Source of the DNA: Rhabditoides inermis
Taxonomy: Eukaryota; Nematoda; Chromadorea; Rhabditida; Rhabditidae
Direction of reading: 5' to 3'
Assembly (NCBI GenBank): GCA_963966185.1
Contig: CAWZYM010000283.1
Coordinates: 506,001-570,000, forward strand
Length of the DNA: 64,000 bases
Shown here: positions 62,801 to 64,000 of the stretch, piece by piece
How positions within the stretch are numbered: the stretch's first letter is position 1
Layout of the letters: the number at the start of each line of letters is the position of its first letter
Notes under the pieces: generated by a model
What the model was told of the DNA's origin: nothing
Seen by the model: only the letters and a program-made list of their open reading frames with translations
Database searches by the model: none
Program-made: the position numbers and the translations under genes

Positions 62801-64000
62801 CGAAAACTCTTATTTTCGGCGCAAATGTTTCGGCAGCCGAAAGCGTGTGCGTCCGCATATCTCACGCCATCCGAAGAATCGCAATCAACCTGTCTCTCTG
62901 GCCTTGTGGCTAGGGTGGTCGACGATTGTTTGCCAGGCGCGGGCTCGATTCCGGCTGCCATCAAAAAATTTTTGCCGCATAACAAGCACACGTTGTAGAT
63001 GTTCACTAGTTGTTTTGCCTGAAACCAGAACACCCCGCTTTCCACGCGACCCGACTCCCACTCTGTACCCGAGAAGATTCTTCACAAAGTTCATCCTCAC
63101 AAGTTGTTTTATTGGACACGTTTCACGCGAGATCAGTGCCGGGCATGGCGCCGAAACATTGCGCCGAAAACTCTTTTTTTCAGCGCGAATGTTTCGGCAG
63201 CCGAAAGCACAGACACGTGTGCGTCCGCATATCTCACGCCATCCGAAGAATCGCATTCAACCTGTCTCTCTGGCCTTGTGGCTAGGGTGGTCGATGATTG
63301 TTTGCCAGGCGCGGGCTCGATTCCGGCTGCCATCAAATTTTTTTGCCGCATAACAAGCACACGTTGTAGATGTTCACAAGTTGTTTTGCCTGAAACCAGA
63401 ACACCCCGCTTTCCACGCGACCCGACTCCCACTCTGTACCCGAGAAGATTCTTCACAAAGTTCATTCTCACAAGTTGTTTTATTGGACACGTTTCACGCG
63501 AGATCAGTGCCGGGCATGGCGCCGAAACATTGCGCCGAAAACTCTTATTTTCGGCGCGAATGTTTCGGCAGCCGAAAGCACAGACACGTGTGCGTCCGCA
63601 TATCTCACGTCATCCGAAGAATCGCATTCAACCTGTATCTCTGGCCTTGTGGCCAGGGTGGTCGATGATTGTTTGCCAGGCGCGGACTCGATTCCGGCTG
63701 CCATCAAAAAATTTTGCCGCATAACAAGCACACGTTGTAGATGTTCACAAGTTGTTTTGCCTGAAACCAGAACACCCCGCTTTCCACGCGACCCGACTCC
63801 CACTCTGTACCCGAGAAGATTCTTCACAAAGTTCATCCTCACAAGTTGTTTTATTGGACACGTTTCACGCGAGATCAGTGCCGGGCATGGCGCCGAAACA
63901 TTGCGCCGAAAACTCTTATTTTCGGCGCGAATGTTTCGGCAGCCGAAAGCACAGACACGTGTGCGTCCGCATATCTCACGTCATCCGAAGAATCGCATTC

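Larger units (their letters stand above)
30810..64000 (+). repeat. 371-bp satellite DNA array, about 89 copies, open at the window end
   Basis: Monomers of 371 bases run head to tail without spacers for 33.2 kb and continue past the window. Most differ by only a few substitutions. Common variant sites are CACAGGTTG/CACAAGTTG, GAATCGCATT/GAATCGCAAT/GAAACGCATT, GATGATTG/GACGATTG/GATCATTG/GATGAATG, and the A/T-run before GCCGC. Ten monomers lack the 8 bases ACAGACAC (for example near 33260, 46975, 48080, 51070, 52548, 54395, 55872, 61002, 61737 and 62842). Larger duplications are superimposed (see findings). Several reading frames cross each monomer junction, but 371 is not a multiple of three, both strands are equally open, and no splice logic or family is visible; they are not genes. 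Confidence 0.95.

Noticed and set aside
30843..63842. Many long open frames on both strands of the satellite (91, 164, 206 and up to 408 residues)
   Set aside because: They are periodic at 371 bases, overlap in several frames and on both strands, and have no splice sites or family motif. They follow from the satellite's base composition.
30810..64000. CRISPR array
   Set aside because: The repeat unit is 371 bases with no unique spacers, and the rest of the window is clearly eukaryotic.

Overview
The window is eukaryotic genomic DNA, most likely from a free-living nematode (Rhabditida; a diplogastrid is possible but unproven). Genes are split into many small exons. Most introns end in TTTCAG- or TTGCAG-like acceptors. 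One gene is a bZIP factor of the CREB3/OASIS type, and another encodes a secreted protein with nematode-style CPxGxxC repeats. There are no operons, bacterial ribosome-binding sites or CRISPR arrays. No gene was checked against a database; functional calls rest on motifs visible in the translations.

Region 1 (1-14927) is a complex inverted repeat that reduces to a simple event. A plus-strand locus carries an unrecognised multi-exon gene followed by a Nopp140/nucleolin-like Lys/Ala/Ser/Asp-rich gene. It runs 1-2090 and resumes at 9561-14927. Inside one of its introns sits a 7.47-kb block (2091-9560) that is the reverse complement of the same locus and carries an intact minus-strand copy of both genes. 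Target-like TAA triplets flank the block, and the interrupted intron rejoins without loss when the block is removed. Each copy also has (TA)n tracts, a tandem exon-pair repeat, a G/C-run minisatellite and a tRNA-like Pol III element.

Region 2 (14928-30809) is ordinary single-copy sequence. It holds a ten-exon CREB3-family bZIP gene (18127-23832) with a possible alternative first exon, a 560-bp hAT-type MITE (24882-25441) built of GGATTAATCC motifs, and a ten-exon gene (26273-30214) for a predicted secreted Cys-rich protein of 267 residues.

Region 3 (30810 to the window end, 33.2 kb) is one head-to-tail satellite array of about 89 copies of a 371-bp monomer. Each monomer carries a 49-nt near-perfect hairpin, and a tRNA-like A box and B box followed by a T-run. 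The array has higher-order duplications of several sizes (about 1.48, 2.01, 2.23, 3.33 and 4.47 kb). It also holds one full hAT-type MITE with an 8-bp target duplication (49863-50251) and two truncated copies that spread with the satellite. The many long reading frames in the array are by-products of the repeat, not genes.
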